Assembly: GCA_037952775.1 (NCBI GenBank)
Contig: JBANAY010000003.1
Location: forward strand, 24,614,001-24,678,000
Direction: 5' to 3'
Length of the DNA: 64,000 bases
Source of the DNA: Clonostachys chloroleuca
Lineage: Eukaryota; Ascomycota; Sordariomycetes; Hypocreales; Bionectriaceae
Below the pieces are notes generated by a model. The model was not told the DNA's origin and did not search any database. It saw only the letters and a program-made list of their open reading frames with translations. Below are positions 33,817 through 41,528 of this stretch, in pieces (position 1 is the first letter of the stretch; every line of letters starts with the position of its first letter). The translations under genes were made by a program, and so were the position numbers.

Positions 33817-34733
33817 CTACTCGTGGATATCACGGCCGGAGAGAGACTCCTCGGCGAGGAGTTCGAAGTCAGGCACCTCGTCAGGCACTGTCTGCGAAGG
33901 CAGATCGTCCACCATCTCTTCATCGCTGATAATAGCGTGCTAGCAGGAGGTTAGCAGGAGGGTAGCATGAGGGAAGCAGGAAGGATAAAACTTACGGCGG
34001 AGATAATCTGTGCTGCAGCAGCAGTACGGAGGGCAAGTATCTGGTCCAAGAGGACCTGGTCCTGCCAGCGCTGGCGAGCGCTGCTTGCCTCCTGCGAGAT
34101 AGCAGCGAACAGCTGCTGCTGCCGCTCGAGGGCGATACCTGACTTAACCTTCATCGCCTCAAGGCGACGACGAGCAGAGATTTGAGCGCCAGTAAAGGCG
34201 CTCCCCTACAACGAATTAGCTGGAGCCAAGCAACTGGTAAGCAGGAGATATACGGTAATTTCTCCCTGCAGGAAGAAACGGTTCAGAAAAGCGGCATAAC
34301 GCCGCATGGTGCCCGTGAGTACAATACACCCCTTGTTGATGCCCGCGCAGCGGACACACTTGTTGGAACCAGCTACAATACATTAGCTACTAGGTAGTAA
34401 GAGGGTAGCAGGAGGGAATAAGTAAAACTTATATAGTTCCTAGCAGCAGGTTAGGAGAGGACCACCCTTCCAGGTGGCTTGGGCGTTGTAACAACGCCGG
34501 CAGTTGCACTTGCAACTAGGAATAACTCGTTAGCGGCGACCCAGCAGCTTGGGACCAGCTAGGAATATTGTACTTACGGAGTAAGAAAAAAGGGGGCACC
34601 ATTGCCCTTGGGCTTGCCGCTAGCGGCTTGGATCTCCCGCTTAGTAGCGGGGCGGGGGGTCGGCTCAGACCTACAGCTCGTTAGCAGGAGGTTCGCAACA
34701 GGTAACAAGTCATAGGAAATGGAATACTTACAT
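33817..34733 (-). CDS. Antisense six-exon gene inside the gypsy element; Cys-rich/helical protein of unknown function
   Basis: Minus-strand exons: 34732-34733 (AT of the start codon), 34578-34670, 34433-34515, 34254-34372, 33996-34205 and 33817-33939; total 630 nt, 209 codons plus stop. The ATG is split by the first intron (AT|G). All introns end in TAG after a CTAAC/CTAAT-like branch site; donors are GTAAGT or GTATAT, except intron 3 whose donor reads ATAAGT, a single G-to-A loss. One in-frame TAG (34440-34442) is explained by a C-to-T change. The protein begins MSEPTPRPATKREIQAASG. Next comes a cysteine region (CKCNCRRCYNAQATWKGG ... CC ... KCVRCAGINKGC), then a Gln/Ala-rich helical segment (LERQQQLFAAISQEASSARQ) and an acidic tail ending SGRDIHE. 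It lies tail-to-tail with integrase. Consistent phase across five introns argues strongly for a real gene. An alternative 5' end reading Gln-rich sequence upstream is possible. Confidence 0.7.
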
Positions 34734-35366
34734 AATAATATTGCTACTGCCGCGGTCGTGGTTGTTGATGTTGTTACTGCTGAGGGAAGGCTATACACAC
34801 ATTAGCCGCTGGGTTGTAATACGAACCAAGAAGAGGATATTCATATACAGGAAGAAGAAGATGATGATGATGCAAGGAGTAAGAAATCACTTCGAAGCCG
34901 GGGAAACGCACGCCTTAAGTAGGTCCCGAGCCTCTATTCAACACCCTCATAATAACTTCACCCGGTATTCAGGAACGAGTGAATAATGTACTAAAATGCC
35001 TATGGACTATCTATACACTACGACAATAACCTCAGGGGTATTCAATGCAGCGGCACTATACAATATCGTACAAGCAGTCAATTCGCAAGAGAAAATGAAT
35101 GGTCAGGAGGTGAGGTGGTCAATTGAAGGCATCTACAGTCACATTGTGGGTGCGGCCGCCCTATTCAATACAATGAGGCCCTTAATCGTACAATGCAAAA
35201 GCGGCCCGCGACAATAGGAACTAACCACATATACGCGCCAATTGCTTATCACAAGCGACCCAGCTGCGCGAACCTGCTAGTTAGAACGATAACGGTGAAT
35301 TGACATAGGATGGGACCCCGAAGCAAGAGATTAGCCTGTGGGTCGCAAGGGTCGAGGACGACCCTC
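34734..35366. other. Non-coding tail of the gypsy element / upstream region of the antisense gene
   Basis: Between the antisense start and the polypurine tract. The only open frames are short and unsupported. It is represented in RIPed form at 35740-36219, so it is a true part of the element and not a later insertion. It presumably holds the antisense promoter. Confidence 0.55.
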
Positions 35367-35376
35367 GAAGGGGAGG
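35367..35376 (+). other. Polypurine tract of gypsy element
   Basis: GAAGGGGAGG lies five bases before the 3' LTR, where plus-strand DNA priming occurs in LTR elements. Confidence 0.6.
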
Positions 35377-35381
35377 CATTC

Positions 35382-35594
35382 TGTCAGTAGTCACCTGACA
35401 GGTCACGTGTGCCCGCAGGAGGGCTTGTTATTTAATACTGGTCCAGATTACAAGCTTCCTTTTCGAAGGTTAGGAATTAATAAATCTGTCAACAGCGACC
35501 CAAGTGCTCCTCTCAGGTGACCCTTAGTCGTGTCTACAGCTATCCATCGGGCTTCACCTTGACACTCTCCTTGTAATACCACCCAGCACTGACA
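35382..35594 (+). repeat. 3' LTR of gypsy element
   Basis: 213 bp, same ends as the 5' LTR, followed by the TATAT target duplicate. It keeps C or G at six of the seven variable positions, so it is the less mutated LTR. Confidence 0.93.
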
Positions 35595-35739
35595 TATATA
35601 CTAATATATTTACTAGAGTATTTATAATAGTTTTTATTTAAGACTTTACTTAGCTGAAGTAAAATTACCTTTATTAGTTACTAAGGTAGGTTAGTACTAT
35701 CTACCTTATATATAACTTCCTATAGCCTGAAAGTAGCCT

Positions 35740-36432
35740 TTATTTATAATACTTAAGTAGATTCTAAATCTTTATTTAATACCCTTATAATAGCTTTATC
35801 TAATATTTAGAAATAAGTAAATAATATATTAAAATACTTATAAACTATCTATATATTATAATAATAATCTTAGAGGTATTTAATATAATAGTACTATATA
35901 ATATTATATAAGTAGTTAATTTATAAGAGAAAATAAATAGTTAGAAAGTAAGATAGTTAATTAAAGATATCTATAGTTATATTATAAATATAGCTACTCT
36001 ATTTAATATAATAAAGCTCTTAATTATATAATATAAAAGTAGTTTATAATAATAGGAACTAATTATATATATATACTAATTACTTATTATAAGTAATCTA
36101 GCTATATAAATCTACTAGTTAGAATAATAATAGTAAATTAATATAGAATAGAATCTTAAAGTAAGAAATTAGCCTATAGATTATAAGGGTTAAGAATAAC
36201 CCTTAAAGGGGAGATATTCTATTAGTAGTTATCTAATAGGTTATATATACCTACAGGAGGGCTTATTATTTAATACTAGTTCAGATTATAAGCTTCTCTT
36301 TTAAAGGTTAGAAATTAATAAATCTATTAATAGTAATCTAAGTACTCCTCTTAGGTAACCCTTAGTTATATCTATAGCTATATATTAGGCTTTATCTTAA
36401 TACTCTCCTTATAATACTACCTAGTACTAATA
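35740..36432 (+). mobile_element. RIPed 3' end of a gypsy element with its LTR
   Basis: Matches 34895-35594 of the intact copy base for base apart from C-to-T and G-to-A changes. The LTR is 36220-36432, again 213 bp (TATTAG...CTAATA). Together with 21341-23805 it could be the two ends of one old insertion, but the middle (equivalent of about 30.8-34.9 kb) is absent. Confidence 0.88.
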
Positions 36433-37133
36433 AAATATATATATATATATATTAGCTTATAGGAGTTATTTAATTTATATTATTTATAATAATTAGGAAA
36501 AGAATTTCTATTCTTATTAAAATAGTTCTAATACTATCTATAAAAAAGATTTATAAAAACTAAATTTAAATATCTCTTATAGAGAACTATTTATAGTTCT
36601 AAAGTATTATAAAATAATTAAATAAAGCTTAAAATAATAAATAAAGAAATAAACTTACTTTTAGAGAGTAATATAAATAGCTTTATATTTTTCCTTCTCT
36701 TAGAGATAGTATATATAAATCTTCTTATACTTTTTCTTAATCTTCTCCTATTATTACTTTTTAATAATAGTAGTAATAATAAAGATATAAATATTAATAC
36801 TATAAATATTAATTAGTACTTAAAAACTATAATTCTAAATTTAAAATACTTATAAAAAGAAAATAATAGAAAGTATAATAAAATTAACTTCTTAAATTAT
36901 TAGTATATTAAACTAATTATTTAGCTTATTTAAATAATCTAATAATAATAATAATAAATTATAAGTATTATTTTATTAAAACTAATTTTATCTATATAAA
37001 TCTAATCTTAATTATTTTATTTTAATTTTTAATTCTTTTTTAATAATTTAATATTATTATATAAATAAACTACTAATAGATATTTAATTTAATATTATAG
37101 TATAGATAATAACTTTTACTCTAGGGGGGTATA

Positions 37134-37385
37134 TTAAAACTAAGGCTTTATATAATCTAATATAATTAATTATAATTAAGAGCAGTTTACTCTAAATATA
37201 TCTTCTTTTCTAGATTAAAAGAGTATTAGATTTAAAGAAGAGATATATACTAAATTATATAATTATTTCTACTAAAAGTATTAGAATAGTATAATTTAGA
37301 TAAATATAACTATATAATTTTCTATCTATCTAATATATAAAATCTAATACTAATTATATTAGATTATATAAAGCCTCGGTTCTAA
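37134..37385. repeat. 252-bp element with about 35-bp terminal inverted repeats
   Basis: The left end TTAAAACTAAGGCTTTATAT and the reverse complement of the right end TTAGAACCGAGGCTTTATAT continue identically through AATCTAATATAATTA. All mismatches are transitions. The interior is AT-rich and non-coding. Size and structure fit a MITE; the target duplication is unclear. Confidence 0.65.
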
Positions 37386-38134
37386 CAGATACTATACTAA
37401 CCGACCGGATCCGTATTCAGTATCCAGAGGCTAGCTTCCTTTTATGATAAAGCGAGAAGGCGTAGGGAACTCTTCAGCGAGGTTAAGAAGAAAAGGGGGA
37501 AAAGGAAAAGAGAGAGAGAGATAGGTAGAGAGATAGGTAGAGAGACAGGGAGAGAGACAGAGAGTATATGTGTATCAGTGAGACAGAGAGTGTGACAAAG
37601 AGTGTGAAACAGAGAGTGGTCGGTAGCAGATGAACTGAAGTTGTAGCTCCTCCGATGTGGCTCGTTTTACGAAGGTGGTGGCTCGTAAACAGTGGCGTAT
37701 TAAAAGGGGCTTTGAAGTGCTCAGATCGCCGAGCGAACCGGGCGTTAAGGGGTTAGGAGGGCGCAGAAGGAAGATCCTTCGTCTCTTATGTTCCTCAGGC
37801 ATGTAGGCACTTAGCACAGGAGACCGGCCCCTAGCGGGCCCGCCACTGCCTGAAGGAACGAGTTATTTACATGAGTTGTCGAGGTATTGCGAGAGCATAG
37901 CCATTGTGGATGGTGAAGGCGCGGACCATCTTGTATTTTGAAGGTCAATCCAGGCTCTGGATCTAGCACACGGACCAGGAAACAAGGGAGAAATAAGAAA
38001 TCCCCAACTTATAATCTTTCCACGTCATCGTGATTCGCATCGACTTCAAGAACCATTGGCAGTATTGTGATTTATATCTTGAACATACGGAGAAACTAGG
38101 GAGGATACCAGACCATGGTGCTACCGACGACACG
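37386..38134. repeat. Boundary region with GAGA-type purine tract
   Basis: Ordinary composition returns here. A purine tract of about 150 bp (roughly 37470-37620) is made of AGAGAG, GATAGGTAGAGA and GACAGAGAG units, an imperfect microsatellite. No gene is supported between it and 38135. Confidence 0.55.
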
Positions 38135-38874
38135 CTATGGGACAAAAACCCTCGGTGGCGGCGCCTGTCGATAGATCTCATAATCCCAATCATCCCCCCT
38201 GCTCAACGTCTCATAGAACGACACGATATCGTTCGCAGCCACGAAGATCCAGTCCGAGTCCCCTTCCGGGGCCTCCTCATGAGCATGACCGAGACGCGCC
38301 TGCCCACTCTCGGGGTCCAAGAAACCTCCCTCCTCCAACTCCTCCCGATCCTCCTCCGTCATGCCACCCTCGTCATCGCCATCGCCCCCAGAAGCGCGCG
38401 GCGCGCGAACAGCCACCACGCGCGGCTCCCCCGCACGCCCGTCCTGTTCAATGACTCCAGGCACTCCTCGTCCACGATAAGACAGACCTGGAACCGCGCG
38501 ATCAGCCTCGCGGCGTCAGGGTGGTCGGCGCCAGGGCCATCCCGCGCAGTCGAGCGCGCCGCGACCCACTCCGCGAACCGCCGGCGGACGTCTGCCCGCG
38601 TGGCCCCCCGCAGCGCGCGCTCGTCCTCGACGACGGTCCACGCGAGCCGCGGGCCCAGCATGTAGTCGCTGCTGACGACCTCGAGCTCGGCCTCGGCCTC
38701 GCGTTTCATGTTGGCCAGGTAGCGGGCCCAGGCGGCGTCGTCGCCGTAGGCGGTGCGGTACACGACGAAGCCCCAGGTCTGGAACGAGGTCTGCTGGATG
38801 CGGAGCATCGTGAAGCCTAGCTCGTCGTCGCCCGCGCTCAGCGGGTCCAGGGCCGGGAGGGAGGGGAGGCTCAT
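38135..38874 (-). pseudogene. Orphan fungal protein gene, frameshifted
   Basis: The start MSLPSLPALDPLSAGDDEL is at 38874. The frame reads well through WGFVVYRTAYGDDAAWARYL, LAWTVVEDERALRGATRADV and FQVCLIVDEECLES, then loses coding quality near 38455. From there the neighbouring frame continues GRAGEPRVVAVRAPRASGG, an acidic stretch and DWIFVAANDIVSFYETLSRG to a stop at 38135. A one-base indel near 38440-38465 explains the switch; no intron of workable size fits. The WGFVVYR...W..VxED layout resembles a family of uncharacterised mould proteins I know only as hypothetical. Very GC-rich, in contrast to the flanking AT blocks. A sequencing error cannot be excluded. Confidence 0.6.
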
Positions 38875-39061
38875 GGCGGCGAACCTCGGATGGCGGTCGT
38901 CGGTGCTTGGGGCGAGGGTGCTCCTGGGGAAAGCTGTGCTGTCACTGGCGGGAGGAGGGGTCCTGGTGGGAATCGGACGTCGGCCAGTAGTAAGGGCGAC
39001 AGCAGGAAGAGGCGCTTGGGTGGTCCCTGCCCAGACCAACAGTAGAGCCAAGGTTACGTCC

Positions 39062-39676
39062 TTAATCGATGCCAACGCAGACAGCATAGCCCGGCAACAA
39101 AGCTGAACAGTCCGTACCGACCTCCGTGTTCCACTCGTAGAATTGATCCAGTGTGATGCCGTACTCGTTGGAGATAGCCCAGCATCCGTCACCCTCAACT
39201 ACAGTGTGGTAAGTCGTGCAGGTTGATATGGTCCCAGGGTGAGTAGGAACTGCAGATGCCGAGGTCGTGGTCGAGGAGGCTGTGCTCGTGCCGGCCAGTG
39301 TGGACGTAGCACCCGCCGTGGTTGTAGCGCCGACAGTCGTCGCCGGCACCGTGTACTCGGCCGTGTCCGTTGTCAAGACGGTCTTGTCGCTGTTGAGCAC
39401 GCAGTAGCTGTAGCCGACCGTGAGCGTGCAGTTATCACTCGGCAGCCCCGTGTTCCACCGTAGGAAGTCGCTGAGGAAGATCTCGTTGACGTCCGCCACG
39501 TAGCCGCAGTCGTTCATCTGCAGGACCCAGCTCGCGTTCCTCGGGTAGTCCGTCGCGTCCAGGGTATCCATGTCGACGGCGTTGGTGTAGCTGGTACACC
39601 CCTCGATGGTACCCGAGGGCGTTGAGCGTCTCAGTGGGGACCACCAGCGAGCTCGCGAAGCAATACGGTCTCTATA
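39062..39676 (-). pseudogene. LysM-domain protein, 5' end cut off by a transposon
   Basis: Chitin/peptidoglycan-binding LysM protein, probably secreted when whole. Two LysM-like modules are visible: a degenerate one (CTSYTNAVDMD ... CGYVADVNEIFLSDFLRWNT ... CTLTVGYSYCV) and a canonical C-terminal one (CTTYHTVVEGDGCWAISNEY, DQFYEWNTEVGTDC, LLPGYAVCVGI). They are joined by a Ser/Thr/Ala-rich linker that is a likely O-glycosylation zone. The stop is at 39062. The coding frame runs straight into the inverted repeat of the pogo-type element at 39677. The pre-insertion sequence (41531 onward) soon becomes AT-rich, so no signal peptide or first exon can be identified. Confidence 0.75.
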
Positions 39677-41528
39677 AGTTCCAACCCTAGTCAACCGAAC
39701 ACCCCCTCAACCGAACACCAAGATGAAAATCGCGATAGATTTAAAAATCAACACAGCAACGTTAATTCAATAGATATTCAAAAGAGAAGCTATTCAAGTT
39801 GCCAGACAAAGCATAGCTCTTCAAAGATATAATTTTCTAATTCATCTGGTGCCTCTATCTCATCTGGGATCGCAGTGTACCGGTCAGCTTGTTCAGCTAG
39901 CTGTTCAACTGTTGCGAACTTGCTATTTGGATTAGGAAGCAATCGAGCCCGTTTTTTCGGCCTGAGCATCTCATTTTGCCTCTCTAATTGCGTGATCTTC
40001 GCTGTGTTAATTGATATCTTCACTTGTTGCTCGTCAAGACCCTTGCAAATCTTCCGGAATAGCAGTCTCATCGGTGGATCGATTTGCTTGTCATCGATAA
40101 AATCACGAATGATCTTCCGGACCTGGTGGCTGCCCTTAGGCGTTGAGATATAATGTTCATGATCATCTTTACGCTTCATCCCGGCCCTTGGAGGAGTTGA
40201 GGGAGGTGAGGGTGCCCGGAAGGGTCCCATGAGCGGCTGTAATACATACGGACTCATCAGCGGCTTTGTAATATTAACTGGCCACAAGCCGGATGCCTTC
40301 CAGCCGGAGCGAATATTCGTAGCTGTTAGACCAACTAATCGAGCCTTGTAATAACACTCTAGGAAGGTCATCTTGCTAATTGGCGAGGAATCAATTAGAA
40401 TATCCTTCTTCGCAAGCTCATCGCGATAGGCTCTCTTTATCGGCGAAAAGACTGAGAGGTCAAGCGGCTGTAAAACATGCGATGAATGCGACGGCAGGAA
40501 AAGAAGGAATATATCATTCTGGAAGCATCTGATCATAAATTCATCGGTTGTATGACTTCCGTAGCTATCAAGGATAAGCAGCCTAGGCCTCTTCGTCTCG
40601 GGCTTCGTCAACGGGATGAAGATTAGGTCTAGCCATGCAAGAGCGATCTCGTCATTAGTCCAGCCTGTTGCAGAAGCTGTAAAAAACCACTCCTTATACG
40701 GTTCAACTTCAGGAGGAAACCACTGCCGTTCAACCCACTTCCCTTGGAAGATACAAAGGGGAGGAAGAGCCCGACCTAGGGCATTAATAGATTCAACAGC
40801 AGTTATCAAATCCCGCGATCCTGACTGTTGTAGGAGGGTATATCGCTTCCTTGACGATCCAAGCACCAGCCCGTTGCCTCTGACTCCCTCCATAATACCG
40901 GCTTCATCCATATTCCAACGGTCTCCTGGAGCGATGAGTTTGATAGCCGGATTGTTCATTATTGTAAAGAAATCCTTGACCCGATCAGTTGTAGCCCCAT
41001 TAACGCGAAGGAGGTCAATTCGCTTGCCTCGTAATGTCTTGATTTCCGGGTGCCGTCTCAAGAAGCCCTCCAACCAGTGCTTTCCAAGACGCGCTGGAGG
41101 GTCTGAAGCCGGGAGCAATGATGAGGCTATCGTAATAACCTGGCTATGCGAAGGAGCATTGCTGATAGAGTCTTGAGTTAATACCCACCCGATGAGATCC
41201 CTTTCCTGCTTCGCTGAGAGGCGTTGACGGGCTTCTGCGATTACTCTGCGTGGCTTGCTGCCGTTGACACGGTCGTACAATGTAGTCAATGGGATACCCC
41301 AGAGCTTCGCAGCCTTACGCAGGCCCATACCCTCATTGTTGGCCGAAATCGCCCGTTGAAGTGCGTCTTCTATGTAGTTTTTCATTGCGAGTTCAATGAT
41401 ATATAAATCAATTGAATTGGATAAGAATTGGTGAAGATATCGCGTAAATTGAAGGAAGGTAACGTGAGTGTGGATGGAAAAAAAAGTGTTCGGTTGAGGG
41501 GGGTGTTCGGTTGACTAGGGTTGGAACT
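39677..41528 (-). mobile_element. Intact pogo/Fot1-type DNA transposon, 1852 bp
   Basis: Terminal inverted repeats of about 42 bp (AGTTCCAACCCTAG at the left, its complement at the right) flanked by TA on both sides (39675-39676 and 41529-41530), as for Tc1/mariner/pogo insertions. Each repeat contains the 12-bp unit CAACCGAACACC twice, separated by a C-run that differs by one base between the ends (5 versus 6). It encodes one uninterrupted transposase. No RIP-type damage is seen, so it is recent and possibly active. Confidence 0.93.
39790..41385 (-). CDS. Pogo/Fot1-family transposase (CENP-B HTH + DDE)
   Basis: 531 aa, uninterrupted. Residues 1-50 form a Psq-type helix-turn-helix (GLRKAAKLWGIPLTTLYDRV). 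A CENP-B/Tc5-type second DNA-binding domain follows to about 125 (KHWLEGFLRRHPEI). The catalytic triad is Asp160 (RWNMDEAGI), Asp273 (LLILDSYGSH) and Asp309 (HVLQPLDLSVFSP), a DD35D spacing diagnostic of the group. The C-terminus is basic and probably nuclear-targeting. All catalytic residues are present. The start is the first ATG inside the left-facing end, about 140 bp from the terminal repeat. It moves its own element by cut-and-paste at TA sites. Confidence 0.93.
   Translation of the reverse strand: MKNYIEDALQRAISANNEGMGLRKAAKLWGIPLTTLYDRVNGSKPRRVIAEARQRLSAKQERDLIGWVLTQDSISNAPSHSQVITIASSLLPASDPPARLGKHWLEGFLRRHPEIKTLRGKRIDLLRVNGATTDRVKDFFTIMNNPAIKLIAPGDRWNMDEAGIMEGVRGNGLVLGSSRKRYTLLQQSGSRDLITAVESINALGRALPPLCIFQGKWVERQWFPPEVEPYKEWFFTASATGWTNDEIALAWLDLIFIPLTKPETKRPRLLILDSYGSHTTDEFMIRCFQNDIFLLFLPSHSSHVLQPLDLSVFSPIKRAYRDELAKKDILIDSSPISKMTFLECYYKARLVGLTATNIRSGWKASGLWPVNITKPLMSPYVLQPLMGPFRAPSPPSTPPRAGMKRKDDHEHYISTPKGSHQVRKIIRDFIDDKQIDPPMRLLFRKICKGLDEQQVKISINTAKITQLERQNEMLRPKKRARLLPNPNSKFATVEQLAEQADRYTAIPDEIEAPDELENYIFEELCFVWQLE

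Larger units (their letters stand above)
28312..35594 (+). mobile_element. Complete gypsy/chromovirus-type LTR retrotransposon, 7283 bp
   Basis: Bounded by two 213-bp LTRs (TGTCAG...CTGACA) and a 5-bp TATAT target duplication (28307-28311 and 35595-35599). Internal order is gag with a zinc knuckle, protease, reverse transcriptase, RNase H, integrase and a C-terminal chromodomain, then an antisense spliced gene and a polypurine tract before the 3' LTR. The Ty3/gypsy order (RT before integrase) and the chromodomain define the class. The reading frames carry many TAG/TAA/TGA codons explained by single C-to-T or G-to-A changes, so this copy cannot supply its own proteins. The LTRs differ at seven positions, all transitions. 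Confidence 0.93.
35595..37385. repeat. RIP-degraded AT-rich block, right side
   Basis: Nearly pure A/T with stops in all frames. Includes the 3' end of an old gypsy copy (35740-36432), an unidentified degraded segment (36433-37133) and a 252-bp inverted-repeat element (37134-37385). Normal base composition resumes abruptly at about 37386. Confidence 0.85.

Noticed and set aside
39062..39198. Single fusion gene joining the LysM protein and the 38135-38874 gene
   Set aside because: The LysM frame stops at 39062, in a different frame from the downstream gene, which has its own ATG at 38874.
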